Source of the DNA: Clostridium sp. OM02-18AC
GTDB taxonomy: Bacteria > Bacillota > Clostridia > Lachnospirales > Lachnospiraceae
Direction: 5' to 3'
Assembly (NCBI RefSeq): GCF_003481825.1
Contig: NZ_QULW01000013.1
Span: 49,423-113,422, forward strand
DNA: 64,000 bases
A model generated the notes under the pieces. The model saw nothing but the letters and a program-made list of their open reading frames with translations. It searched no databases and was not told where the DNA came from. Of this stretch, positions 41,044 to 50,629 are shown one piece after another. Every line of letters begins with the position of its first letter. Position 1 is the first letter of the stretch. The position numbers and the translations under genes were made by a program.

Positions 41044-43836
41044 ATGAATAAATCAGTATTGCAAAGAGGTATCATTTTTATATTGTGCAGCTGCATCCTT
41101 TTTTCAATCTGTCCGGTTTATGCTTTTGCAGCAGAAAATCAGAAAGAGAGAGTTGTCAGGATTGGTGTACCGGATGATACATATGATAAGATAAATGGAA
41201 ATGGAAAAAGAAGCGGATACGGCTATGAATATCTGCAGAAAATCGCAGGTTATACCGGGTGGAACTATGAATATGTAGATTGTACATGGGAAAATTGTTT
41301 CGACAAATTAAAAAATGATGAGCTGGATATGATAGAAGGAATCTCTTATACGGAGGAACGGGCAGAGACTATGCTTTTTTCCGCTATTCCAATGGGAGAC
41401 GAAAGATATTATGTCTATGTAAAACCCGATCATACAGACATCTCATCCTCTGACACTGCATCTTTCAATGGGAAAACGATTGGGGTGCTTATGGGTTACC
41501 TGTCGGAAATGGTATTGAACGAGTGGGAAAAGAAATATGATCTGCATACACAGCATGTCAATGTTTCAAATAATGAAGATGCTTTGAAGAAAATTGCAGA
41601 CGGAGAAATTGACGTTTTTGTATCGTTAGAGGATTCCAGTCTGGATGGGTACGGAATGGTGGCCTTAACGAATCTCGGAAGTTCAAAAATATATTTTGCA
41701 ATCGGCCAGAGTCATTCTGATTTAAAGACAGAGCTGGATAATGCTATGAGAAGGATCACAGATGATGATCCTTATTATGCAGATGAACTGCATAAGCAGT
41801 TTCTGTCAGTGGACAGGGTATATTTTCTGACGGGAGAAGAACAGAAATGGCTGTCAGAGCATGGAACAATCAAAATCGGTTATTTGATAAACGATGGCGG
41901 GGTCAGTACTCTTGATACAGAAACCGGAAAAGTGAGCGGCCTGATCATGGATTACAGCCAGCTTGCACAAAACTGCCTGGAAGGACAGACTTTGAAATTT
42001 GACCTGAAGGGCTATGATTCACAAGAGGATATGCAAAAAGCGTTGCATGATGGAGAAATTGATATGATTTTTCATGTGATGCAAAATACGAATGCTGCCG
42101 AAGACCTGGGCTATGATTTAACAGATACTGTCTGGAAGTACAATATGGCGGCTGCAACGGTTAAAAAGAGTTTTGATGAAAATGCTGAAAATACGGTTGC
42201 GATACCAAGAGAAGACAGTGATTTGAAGTCTTATGTTTCCTACAATTATCCACAGTGGCATGTGAAGGAATATGCTACATGGAAGGATGCAAAGAAGGCT
42301 GTTTATAATGGAAAAGCAGACTGCATGATTATGGACTTAGGCAAGTTGGAACAATATTCTGATGATAATAAACTGCATAGTGTTTTTCTGGAAAAGTACG
42401 ATATGGTGTCATTTGCAGTCAGACGTGGAAACAGCATGCTGCTGTCTGTCCTGAATAAGACTATAAAAACAATGTCTGTTTCAAAATTCTCCAATGCTGT
42501 GTATATGTATGACAGTAATCTGAAGAAAGTTACGGCAAAGGAGTTTATAAGGGACAATTTCTGGGGCTTTACGGTGCTTGTTGTATCTGTTTTTTTGATC
42601 GTGCTGATACTGATACTTGGATTACTCCAAAAAGCCAGAATTGCAGAGAAAAAGGCAAAAGAGGCACAGAAGCAGGCAGAAAAGGCGAACAGTGCAAAGA
42701 CAGATTTTTTGAGACATATGAGCCACGATATCCGGACACCTTTAAATGGAATTATTGGGATGATCAATATATCAGAGCGTTATTATGGCAATAAAGAAAA
42801 ATTGGATGAATGTAAAGCAAAGGTAATGCAATCGATGGACTATCTGCAGTCCCTTCTGAATAATGTTCTGGATATCGGAAAAGTAGAATCTGGAACATTA
42901 CAGTTGGTAAACAAGCCATTTGATCTGGTTGCAATGCTCGTAAAACAGATTTCGATTGTTGAGACAAATGCAAAGGAGTATGGTATCAGCTTTGAAGGCG
43001 GAGTTTCCATGAGTACTTTTCATCACAGATATGTTATTGGCAGTGAGGAATATCTAAACCGTCTTCTTATGAATCTTGCCGGAAATGCCGTTAAATATAA
43101 CCGAAGCGGTGGTAAAGTAATCCTGTATTTCAATGAGATTTCAAGCGATGGCAAGACGGCGGTTTTTGAATTTGTATGTTCTGATACGGGACTTGGTATG
43201 AGCGAAGAATTTCAGAAACATGCATTTGAATCCTATGCCAGGGAAGGAAAAGAAACAACGAATGGATATAGTGGTGCCGGACTTGGACTTTCTATTGTAA
43301 AAGATATTGTGGACAGGATGAACGGAACAATCAAACTGGAAAGTAAAGAAAATGTAGGTACAACGTTTACCGTCACGATACCACTTGAGATTGATCATAA
43401 TGCTGAGAAGGAACAGCAAAAAAAAGTGGAAAAGCCTGATCTGTCCGGTAAGAGTGTATTATTAGTTGAGGATAATGAGCTAAATCTGGAAATTGCAAAA
43501 ATGCTGCTGGAAGATGAAAAGATGGTTGTGACTACGGCAGAAAATGGCGAGAAGGCTGTGGATATTGTTTCCCAGTCAGTTCCGGGCAGATTTGATTTTA
43601 TTTTTATGGATATCATGATGCCGGTAATGGATGGATTAGAAGCAGCCAGACAGATAAGGACATTGAACCGTAAAGATACAAAAGAGATACCAATCATTGC
43701 GATGACAGCGAATGCATTTCAGGATGATATCAGGGACTGCATAGATGCCGGAATGAATGCACATATTGCAAAACCCATTGATAGTAAAAAAATAGAGGAC
43801 ACTTTGCTATTGGTTTTAAAACAGAAAATGCAGTAA
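41044..43836 (+). CDS. Hybrid histidine kinase with two extracellular binding domains (EvgS-like)
   Basis: A protein of 930 residues with a signal peptide (to about residue 32, VYAFAAEN), two family-3 solute-binding domains in tandem (about 35-260 and 270-490; RSGYGYEYLQKIAGYTGWNYEYV starts the first), and a membrane helix (about 510-532). After a coiled coil come HisKA with RHMSHDIRTPLNGIIG (His near 560), HATPase_c (GNAVKYN, DTGLGM, GAGLGLSIVK) and a receiver (LVEDNELN, FMDIMMPVMDG, Asp near 856). The binding domains sense a small ligand directly. AAAGGGAT precedes ATG 41044; the frame from 41023 adds seven residues without a signal. Confidence 0.92.
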   Translation: MNKSVLQRGIIFILCSCILFSICPVYAFAAENQKERVVRIGVPDDTYDKINGNGKRSGYGYEYLQKIAGYTGWNYEYVDCTWENCFDKLKNDELDMIEGISYTEERAETMLFSAIPMGDERYYVYVKPDHTDISSSDTASFNGKTIGVLMGYLSEMVLNEWEKKYDLHTQHVNVSNNEDALKKIADGEIDVFVSLEDSSLDGYGMVALTNLGSSKIYFAIGQSHSDLKTELDNAMRRITDDDPYYADELHKQFLSVDRVYFLTGEEQKWLSEHGTIKIGYLINDGGVSTLDTETGKVSGLIMDYSQLAQNCLEGQTLKFDLKGYDSQEDMQKALHDGEIDMIFHVMQNTNAAEDLGYDLTDTVWKYNMAAATVKKSFDENAENTVAIPREDSDLKSYVSYNYPQWHVKEYATWKDAKKAVYNGKADCMIMDLGKLEQYSDDNKLHSVFLEKYDMVSFAVRRGNSMLLSVLNKTIKTMSVSKFSNAVYMYDSNLKKVTAKEFIRDNFWGFTVLVVSVFLIVLILILGLLQKARIAEKKAKEAQKQAEKANSAKTDFLRHMSHDIRTPLNGIIGMINISERYYGNKEKLDECKAKVMQSMDYLQSLLNNVLDIGKVESGTLQLVNKPFDLVAMLVKQISIVETNAKEYGISFEGGVSMSTFHHRYVIGSEEYLNRLLMNLAGNAVKYNRSGGKVILYFNEISSDGKTAVFEFVCSDTGLGMSEEFQKHAFESYAREGKETTNGYSGAGLGLSIVKDIVDRMNGTIKLESKENVGTTFTVTIPLEIDHNAEKEQQKKVEKPDLSGKSVLLVEDNELNLEIAKMLLEDEKMVVTTAENGEKAVDIVSQSVPGRFDFIFMDIMMPVMDGLEAARQIRTLNRKDTKEIPIIAMTANAFQDDIRDCIDAGMNAHIAKPIDSKKIEDTLLLVLKQKMQ

Positions 43837-43951
43837 GACAATTCTTTGTGTTGTGTTTCTGGCAGCCCCGGTCAGGGCGGCAGATTCAGATGAAGATATT
43901 GATGCGGCAGTGCAATTTTATGAAACCAGGAGGTTGACAAGGAGATTTAAT

Positions 43952-46780
43952 ATGATTTCGAGAGCAAAGAAATATGTGGCAGTGTTACTGGCTTTTGTAT
44001 GCGTGTGTATGATATTTTCTCCCCAGACTGCATACGCAGCCGAGGACAGTTCGCAGCATGAAACTGTCAAAGTCGGTTTCTTTGCCATGGATGGTTATCA
44101 TGTGATGGATGAAGAAGGCAACCGCAGCGGTTATGGCTATGATTTCCTCCGGTTGATGGCTCGTTATTGGAATGTAGATTACGAATATGTCGGATACGAT
44201 CAGAGCTGGGATGATATGCAGCAGATGCTTGAAGATGGCGAGATTGACATGGTAACATCTGCCCGCAAAACACCGGACAGAGAAGAAAAGTTTGATTTTT
44301 CACGTCCGATCGGAACCAATTATGGGATGCTGACCGTCCGCAGTGACAACAGCACGATTGTGGACGGCAATTACAGCACTTACAACGGTATGCGTGTGGC
44401 GCTTTTGAACGGAAACACCCGGAATGAAGAGTTTGCGGATTTTGCAGACGACAAAGGATTTACATATGTTCCATCTTATTTTGATACGACCACAGAAATG
44501 GATGAAGCCCTTCAGAGCGAAAAAGTTGATGCGATTGTTACCAGTTCTCTGAGAAAAACAAACAATGAGCGAATCGTGGAGAAATTTGGCAGCAGCGATT
44601 TCTATGTCATGGTTAAAAAGGGCAATACAGAATTGCTGAATGAGATCAATTATGCGATCGATCAGATGAATGCGGTTGAGGGTGACTGGAAAACGACGCT
44701 TTACAATAAAAATTATGAAAGCATCGAAACTAAGAATCTGGAATATACGGAGAAAGAAAAAAGTATTATTTCACAGTATTCCAAGGACAACCCGCTTCAT
44801 GTTCTGTGTGATCCGACCCGTTATCCATATTCTTATAATGAAAATGGTGAGATGAAGGGTATTATCCCGGATTACTTCCGGAAAATTGCAGACTATGCCG
44901 GGATTTCCTATGAGTTTCTTACACCTGCTACCAGAGATGAGTATATTGCTTATCAGAAAAATACGGAAACCACAGATATGAGCATCGATGCACGCCTGGA
45001 AACAGATAACTATGCTGAGACGAAAAAATGGGGGATTACTGCACCTTTCATTACGATGCAGCTGGCAAGGGTGACACGGCGTGACTTTGATGGAAAAATG
45101 AATGTTGTTGCTACTGTTGACCAGACAGCATCAAATTCAATTGAAGATGCAATGGCACCCGGTGCAGAAAAACTGATGTGCAGTACCCGACAGGAAATGA
45201 TGGAAGCTGTCCGTGAGGGTAAAGCAGATGCTGCCTTCGTCTACTATTACATGGCACAGGCGTTTGTGAACAGTGACACTACGGGCACCATGACATATAC
45301 TCTGCTGGAACAGCCTACATTCACCTACCGCATGGTAATTTCATCAACTGAGAACCATGCGCTGGCTGGTATTCTGACGAAAGCAATGTATGCCATGCCC
45401 CAAAATCTTGTTGAAGATCTTGCAGCACAGTATACCACATACAAAGCAACAGAGCTTACATTTGTTGACTGGATCCGTCTGCATCCTGTTGTTACTGTTT
45501 GGGTTCTTCTTATTTTTGGATGGCTGCTGACTGCTATGGCTGGGACAATGGTGCGTCTCAGTGCAAGAAAAAAAGCTCAGAAGGCGGCCCAGGAGAAAGC
45601 TGAGGAAATGGCGGAACTGGCAGAGCATGCACAGGATGCAAACAAGGCAAAAACAGCATTTCTATCACATATGTCCCATGATATGAGGACACCGATGAAT
45701 GCAATCATAGGATTTACCGGTATTGCAATGAAAAACAATCCGTCAGACGAAGTGAAAAATTGTCTGGAAAAGATTGACGAAAGCTCAGAGCATTTACTGT
45801 CGCTGATCAATGATGTATTAGATCTGACCCGCATCGAAAGTGGAAAAGTGAAATACAATCCGGTACCGGCGGATGTGAAAAACATTACAGATTATGCATT
45901 GGATATTATAAAAGGCTTTCTTACGAACAGGGATATCAACTTTAAGATTCAGCGTGAAGAAGCAAAGATTCCAAATGTACTTGTGGATCCTGCACGCCTG
46001 CGTGATGTGCTGGTCAATATTTTGAGCAATGCCGTGAAATTCACTCCGGATGGAGGGACGATTACCTTTGAAGCCCGGTGTCAGGAAAAGAGCGGGGATG
46101 GATATATAAATATGCGTTACCGCATTTCGGATACTGGTATTGGCATGAGTGAGGAATTTACAAAAGAAGTTTTTGAGGAATTTGCACAGGAAGATTCCGG
46201 TGTGAGAACGCAGTACCATGGAGTTGGACTGGGGATGGCTATCGTAAAGAAGTATGTAGATATGATGGGTGGAACCATTTCCGTGCAGAGTAAAAAGCAT
46301 GAGGGAACCACATTTACTGTGGATATTCCTTTGGAAATTACAGATAAGGAATGTAATAAATCAGACACAGGTTTTTCGGAAAAGGTAAATCTTACAGGTG
46401 TGAATGTCCTTCTTGCAGAGGATAATGAACTGAATGCAGAGGTTGCTGCCGTGCAGTTGGAAGAGTTCGGGATGAATGTAGAAAGAGCTGTGGATGGAAA
46501 GAATGCTGTTGAGATTTTCAGAAATCATCCGAAAGGCACATTTGATGTAATCCTGATGGATATCATGATGCCTGAAATGAATGGTTATGAAGCGACAAAA
46601 GCAATCAGGGCAATGAATGACAGACCGGATGGAAAAAACATTCCTATCATAGCAATGACAGCTAATTCATTTGCAGAAGATATTCAGGCATCACTGGATG
46701 CAGGCATGAACGCACATTTGTCAAAGCCGATTGTGATTGATGAAGTTATAAAAACGATTTTAAGGTATGTATATAATTGA
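43952..46780 (+). CDS. Hybrid histidine kinase with two extracellular binding domains (EvgS-like)
   Basis: A protein of 942 residues, paralogous to the preceding gene. Signal peptide to TAYAAED (about 31), family-3 binding domain 1 (about 38-265, RSGYGYDFLRLMARYWNVDYEYV) and domain 2 (about 280-500), membrane helix (about 512-535), coiled coil, HisKA with SHMSHDMRTPMNAIIG (His near 575), HATPase_c (SNAVKFT, DTGIGM, GVGLGMAIVK) and receiver (LAEDNELN, ILMDIMMPEMNGYEATKAI, Asp near 870). ATG 43952 has AAGGAGAT upstream and begins the signal peptide; the longer frame from 43853 has neither. Confidence 0.92.
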   Translation: MISRAKKYVAVLLAFVCVCMIFSPQTAYAAEDSSQHETVKVGFFAMDGYHVMDEEGNRSGYGYDFLRLMARYWNVDYEYVGYDQSWDDMQQMLEDGEIDMVTSARKTPDREEKFDFSRPIGTNYGMLTVRSDNSTIVDGNYSTYNGMRVALLNGNTRNEEFADFADDKGFTYVPSYFDTTTEMDEALQSEKVDAIVTSSLRKTNNERIVEKFGSSDFYVMVKKGNTELLNEINYAIDQMNAVEGDWKTTLYNKNYESIETKNLEYTEKEKSIISQYSKDNPLHVLCDPTRYPYSYNENGEMKGIIPDYFRKIADYAGISYEFLTPATRDEYIAYQKNTETTDMSIDARLETDNYAETKKWGITAPFITMQLARVTRRDFDGKMNVVATVDQTASNSIEDAMAPGAEKLMCSTRQEMMEAVREGKADAAFVYYYMAQAFVNSDTTGTMTYTLLEQPTFTYRMVISSTENHALAGILTKAMYAMPQNLVEDLAAQYTTYKATELTFVDWIRLHPVVTVWVLLIFGWLLTAMAGTMVRLSARKKAQKAAQEKAEEMAELAEHAQDANKAKTAFLSHMSHDMRTPMNAIIGFTGIAMKNNPSDEVKNCLEKIDESSEHLLSLINDVLDLTRIESGKVKYNPVPADVKNITDYALDIIKGFLTNRDINFKIQREEAKIPNVLVDPARLRDVLVNILSNAVKFTPDGGTITFEARCQEKSGDGYINMRYRISDTGIGMSEEFTKEVFEEFAQEDSGVRTQYHGVGLGMAIVKKYVDMMGGTISVQSKKHEGTTFTVDIPLEITDKECNKSDTGFSEKVNLTGVNVLLAEDNELNAEVAAVQLEEFGMNVERAVDGKNAVEIFRNHPKGTFDVILMDIMMPEMNGYEATKAIRAMNDRPDGKNIPIIAMTANSFAEDIQASLDAGMNAHLSKPIVIDEVIKTILRYVYN

Positions 46781-46814
46781 TTCGCAGAGGTTCATGAATT
46801 AGTGGAATACAATT

Positions 46815-46894
46815 GACAGGAGAACTAAAATATGACAATGCGAGAGTGCTATGAAGCTATTGGAGAAAGTAACGGAAGTATAATCGTTTTTTAA
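46815..46894 (+). pseudogene. Relic of an Hpt phosphotransfer gene
   Basis: After AGGAG, ATG 46832 opens a 20-codon frame MTMRECYEAIGESNGSIIVF. The first eleven residues match the N-terminus I associate with small Hpt-domain proteins next to such hybrid kinases (M-x-x-x-ECYEAIG). The frame then stops, so the His-phosphotransfer part is gone. Confidence 0.45.
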
Positions 46895-47315
46895 CTCCGA
46901 AATTAGAATGTCACCGAGTTGACCTTGGAAAAAATCATTGAAAAATCATCGGAAGCATGCATCCACCTGGGCAACAATATCTGCATCGATCCAGCCCCTG
47001 GCTGCAAAATGGGTTATCAATGCCGGAACAGGAGGAAACCTGAAGACGATTTCAACGAACGGTATTAAGGCAACTGTAAAAGCGACACAGGCAGACTAGT
47101 GTATTAACAGATTTTCTCTAGATACCAGAAGCAATATTGTGTATAATAGACTTAACTGTTTGTGTTAACAAAGCATACAGGGGTTGAATGATACATAGAA
47201 AACCGTTGTTGTTCATGGAGCGGGAAATCCTGGATTGAAGCTCCCGTTGCCGGAGCCCTCTGGCATGTGAACAATACCGGAAAAAAGCTTTACGGGAAAG
47301 AAGGAGGATCTGTCT
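46895..47315. other. Gene-free stretch with degraded sequence
   Basis: No intact gene is visible. A short open tail (about 47000-47099) reading VINAGTGGNLKTIS then TNGIKATVKATQAD looks like the C-terminus of a lost protein that I cannot identify. A TATAAT at about 47138-47144 may be the -10 of the PPK2 promoter, but no good -35 is seen. Confidence 0.3.
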
Positions 47316-48794
47316 GTGCTAAAGGAATGGATCCCGGTCAAGATGCCGGAAGAGAAGGAACTGAAGACGAGACTTGAGGCAGCCAGAGAGAAACTTGCGG
47401 TACAGCAGCTTCAGATGAAGGAGAAGAAAGTTCCGGTTCTGGTGCTGGTAGAAGGCTGGGGAACCTCGGGTAAGGGCTCTAGCATCGGACGGGTCATCCA
47501 GAATATCGACCCGCGTTTCTTCAAGGTTTTCGATATGGAGAAAAAAAGCGAGGAGGATGCCCGTAAGCCATTTTTATACCGCCATTTTGCAAAGATTCCG
47601 GAAGCGGGAAAGTTCGTATTTTTGGATTCAGGCTGGATGAGTGAACTGACCTCTGCTTATCTTCAGGGCGAGCTTTCGGAGAAAGAATATGAAAAACGGC
47701 TGGAGAGTGTGCGCCGTTTTGAGCGCCAGCTGACGGATAACGGCTATCTGGTGGTGAAGCTGTTTTTGAATATTTCCAAAAAGGAGCAGGGGAAGCGCAT
47801 CAGCCATCTGACTGAAGAGAAGGATACGCAGTGGCGCGTCAGCAGCTACGATCTGTGGCAGCATGAGCACTATGAAGATTGCGGGGAAGTGTTCGCGGAT
47901 TATTTAAAGCGGACAAGCATGCCATCGGCTCCATGGTACATTATTGATGCGAAATCGAGAAAGTGGACGGAACTGCAGATCATGGAAATCCTGACCCAGG
48001 GAATCGATGTTGCCCTCAGCAACAGCCAGATGGCAGTGCCGCTGTTACAGAATGTGTTCCCGCTGGAGCGCATGCCTTTGCTTTCCGAGATCCCGCTCGA
48101 TAAGACCATTACTGACGAAGAATACAAAAAAGAGTTGAAGCAGTTAAAGGAACGCCTTGGGGAGCTGCACAACCGCCTGTACCGCAAGAAGGTCCCGGTG
48201 ATCATTGCTTACGAGGGCTGGGATGCCGCAGGAAAGGGTGGAAATATCAAGCGCATCACCAGTGCGCTGGACCCGCGTGGATACGAGGTGCATCCGATCG
48301 CAAGCCCGGAGCCGCACGAGAAAGCCAGACATTACCTGTGGCGTTTCTGGACCAGACTGCCCAAGACCGGTCACATTGCCATTTTCGATCGTACCTGGTA
48401 TGGCCGTGTTATGGTAGAGCGGCTGGAGGGCTTCTGCAGCGAGAATGACTGGAAGCGGGCTTACCATGAGATCAATGAGTTTGAGAAGGAGCTTCATGAC
48501 TGGGGCGCTGTCATCATCAAATTCTGGGTACAGATCGATAAGGATACACAGCTTGCACGTTTCACTGAGCGTCAGAATACGCCAGAAAAACAGTGGAAGA
48601 TCACCGATGAAGACTGGAGAAACCGGGAAAAATGGGATCAGTACGAGCAGGCAGTAAACGAGATGATCGCGAAGACCAGCACGACCTACGCACCGTGGCA
48701 CATTCTGGAATCCGTCGATAAAAAATATGCCCGCATTAAGGCAATGAAGATTGTGATCGAGGAGCTGGAGAAAGTGCTGGAAGTTCATGAGTAA
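47316..48794 (+). CDS. pap: Tandem PPK2-domain polyphosphate:AMP phosphotransferase
   Basis: A cytoplasmic protein of 492 residues with two PPK2 domains, the PAP arrangement, which transfers phosphate from polyphosphate to AMP. The second domain (from about 275) has an intact P-loop GWDAAGKGG and lid motif FDRTWYGRVMVERL. The first has GWGTSGKGSS but DSGWMSELTS in place of the DRTWYGR motif, so it is probably non-catalytic, as in known class II enzymes. GTG 47316 is eight bases after AAGGAGG. It overlaps the MGMT-like gene by 8 nt. Confidence 0.88.
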   Translation: MLKEWIPVKMPEEKELKTRLEAAREKLAVQQLQMKEKKVPVLVLVEGWGTSGKGSSIGRVIQNIDPRFFKVFDMEKKSEEDARKPFLYRHFAKIPEAGKFVFLDSGWMSELTSAYLQGELSEKEYEKRLESVRRFERQLTDNGYLVVKLFLNISKKEQGKRISHLTEEKDTQWRVSSYDLWQHEHYEDCGEVFADYLKRTSMPSAPWYIIDAKSRKWTELQIMEILTQGIDVALSNSQMAVPLLQNVFPLERMPLLSEIPLDKTITDEEYKKELKQLKERLGELHNRLYRKKVPVIIAYEGWDAAGKGGNIKRITSALDPRGYEVHPIASPEPHEKARHYLWRFWTRLPKTGHIAIFDRTWYGRVMVERLEGFCSENDWKRAYHEINEFEKELHDWGAVIIKFWVQIDKDTQLARFTERQNTPEKQWKITDEDWRNREKWDQYEQAVNEMIAKTSTTYAPWHILESVDKKYARIKAMKIVIEELEKVLEVHE

Positions 48795-49101
48795 ACTGAA
48801 CGAAAATTTTATTTATGAAATTCTGTCAGTAGTGGAGGAAATTCCAGAAGGGCGTGTTGCTTCCTATGGACAAATTGCAAAACTTATCGGTCGGGATAAA
48901 AATTCCCGGCTGGTGGGGAAAGTGTTGAGTCGGGCTGAATGGTATGGGGAGTATCCCTGCCATCGGGTTGTTAACCGTGCGGGGCGTACCGCTCCTGGCT
49001 GGTGGGAGCAGAGGCTTCTTCTGGAAGACGAGGGTGTACAATTCAAGAAAAATGGCTGTGTGGATATGAAAAATTACCAGTGGAAATGTGGAACAGAGTG
49101 A
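48787..49101 (+). CDS. MGMT/ATL-family alkyltransferase-like protein
   Basis: A protein of 104 residues containing only the DNA-binding and active-site part of O6-alkylguanine-DNA alkyltransferases. GRVASYGQIAKLIG forms the helix-turn-helix and SRLVGKVL is followed by PCHRVVNRAGR. The acceptor cysteine of true MGMTs is present (PCHR), unlike the PWHR of classical alkyltransferase-like proteins, although the length is ATL-like. It may repair or merely flag alkylated guanines. It overlaps the pap stop. Confidence 0.85.
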   Translation: MSKLNENFIYEILSVVEEIPEGRVASYGQIAKLIGRDKNSRLVGKVLSRAEWYGEYPCHRVVNRAGRTAPGWWEQRLLLEDEGVQFKKNGCVDMKNYQWKCGTE

Positions 49102-49186
49102 AGCCTGACTGAATGTACGGAAGCAGTTTACTCGGAGTGCAAGTGAAATATCAGAAAAAATCCATGAAAAGAGGAAGCATAATTGT

Positions 49187-49615
49187 ATGAATATACTTGT
49201 GATTGATGCGCAGGGCGGCGGCATTGGAAAACAGATTGTGAGTGCTTTGAAAAAACGTTATCCGGAGCAGTATATCACCGCGGTGGGAACCAACAGTCTG
49301 GCTGCTTCTTCCATGTTAAAAGCAGGGGCGGATGCGGCAGCCACCGGCGAAAATCCGGTCATTGTGTGCAGCCGTAGAGCCGATGTGATCATCGGACCGG
49401 TCGGAATTGTGATTGCGGACGCACTTCTTGGCGAGATTACAGCTGCCATGGCAGCGGCTGTCGGACAAAGTCCGGCAAAGCGCATCCTGGTCCCGGTAAA
49501 CCACTGCGATAACTATATCGTGGGTGTGACGGATCTGAGCATGACAAAGCTGATCGAGGGTGTGGTTGCGGAAGTCGGGAAGCTGATGGAAAGTGGAAAC
49601 TGTGTTCGTAAATAA
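49187..49615 (+). CDS. DUF3842 family protein
   Basis: A small cytoplasmic protein of 142 residues beginning MNILVIDAQGGGIGKQIV, a glycine-rich dinucleotide-type loop, followed by alternating strands and helices (AAVGQSPAKRILVPVNHCDNYIVGV). It matches DUF3842, whose function is unknown. It sits just ahead of the lar promoter. In my recollection such genes recur in Clostridia, but a functional link with nickel-pincer synthesis is only a suggestion. Confidence 0.75.
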   Translation: MNILVIDAQGGGIGKQIVSALKKRYPEQYITAVGTNSLAASSMLKAGADAAATGENPVIVCSRRADVIIGPVGIVIADALLGEITAAMAAAVGQSPAKRILVPVNHCDNYIVGVTDLSMTKLIEGVVAEVGKLMESGNCVRK

Positions 49616-49678
49616 ATATTTTGGGATATATAATGCCATAGAATATAAGCTGAAGTTAACTTCACATTCAACTTCTAG

Positions 49679-49707
49679 TTGCCATATCGGCAAAGTTATG
49701 CTATAAT
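49679..49707 (+). promoter_or_regulatory. larE promoter with overlapping palindrome
   Basis: The -35 TTGCCA (49679-49684), a 17-bp spacer and the -10 TATAAT (49702-49707). The -35 forms half of the inverted repeat TTGCC-N5-GGCAA (49679-49693), a likely operator. A further palindrome GAAGTTAACTTC lies at 49652-49663. Confidence 0.7.
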
Positions 49708-49802
49708 TCTTCTCAATTGGACAGCACGAAGCTGTTTTACAGAGGCAGAAGCTTCTGAATGGTGTTTGATTTTACGACGTATTTTTTGAAGAATGTATGC
49801 AC

Positions 49803-49858
49803 AGGAAGGCATACGGCTTTTCCAGGAGAAGCCGCTTGCCTTCCTTTATTATTTTTTG
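49803..49858 (+). terminator. Terminator hairpin inside the larE leader
   Basis: A two-part stem (AGGAAGGCA / TGCCTTCCT and CGGCTT / AAGCCG) is followed by TTATTATTTTTT. It lies between the promoter and ATG 49880, so read-through must be regulated or partial. This makes the ~165-nt leader a candidate riboswitch or attenuator. Confidence 0.75.
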
Positions 49859-49879
49859 AGAAAGAGAGGACTGGATACG

Positions 49880-50629
49880 ATGGACTTACAGGAATTTTTC
49901 AAAGAAAACCCGAAGGTGGCACTTGCTTTTTCCGGCGGTGTGGATTCTTCTTACTTACTTTACGCAGCTATGAAATATGGGGCAGATGTGAAGGCGTACT
50001 ACGTAAAGGCGCTGTTCCAGCCGCAGTTTGAGATGGATGACGCAATGCGTCTGGCAGAGCAGTTAAAGGCTCCGGTCCGTGTGCTGCGTGCGGATGTGCT
50101 GTCTGACCCGGTGGTGGTTTCCAACCCGTCTAACCGCTGCTATTACTGCAAGAAGGTCATCTTTAACATGATCATGAAGGCAGCTGCGGAAGATGGTTAC
50201 ACGGTATTGCTGGACGGAACCAATGCTTCTGACGATGCAGGAGACCGCCCGGGCATGAAAGCCCTGCAGGAGCTGCAGGTAAAATCTCCGCTTCGTGAAT
50301 GTGGTCTAGTAAAATCCGAGATCCGCAGACTTTCCAAAGCGGGTGGTCTGTTCACCTGGGACAAACCGTCTTATGCATGCCTGGCAACCCGTATCCCGAC
50401 CGGCTGTGAGATTACGGCGGAGAAGCTTCAGAAGACCGAGGCAGCAGAGAATTTCATGTTCTCCCTTGGCTTCAGCGATTTCCGTGTGCGCATGATGCCA
50501 AACGGTGCGGCAAGATTGCAGGTTCCTGCCGCCCAGCTTCCGCTTGTAATGGAAAAGCGCGAAGAGATTCTGGCAGAGCTTAAGAAAAGCTATCCGGCAG
50601 TGCTTCTGGACCTGGAGGTTCGCGGATGA
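49880..50629 (+). CDS. larE: LarE: ATP-dependent sacrificial sulfur transferase for the nickel-pincer cofactor
   Basis: A cytoplasmic PP-loop enzyme of 249 residues that adenylates and sulfurates the pyridinium dicarboxylate precursor made by LarB. The pyrophosphate loop ALAFSGGVDSS (residues 15-24) and TNASDDAGDRPG are visible. Cys167 in SYACLATRIP is where I expect the sulfur-donating cysteine, and C87/C90 (NRCYYCKK) form a further CxxC. ATG 49880 follows GAGAGGA. The frame extends up to 49793, but that part would contain the leader terminator. The stop overlaps the larB start (ATGA). Confidence 0.93.
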   Translation: MDLQEFFKENPKVALAFSGGVDSSYLLYAAMKYGADVKAYYVKALFQPQFEMDDAMRLAEQLKAPVRVLRADVLSDPVVVSNPSNRCYYCKKVIFNMIMKAAAEDGYTVLLDGTNASDDAGDRPGMKALQELQVKSPLRECGLVKSEIRRLSKAGGLFTWDKPSYACLATRIPTGCEITAEKLQKTEAAENFMFSLGFSDFRVRMMPNGAARLQVPAAQLPLVMEKREEILAELKKSYPAVLLDLEVRG

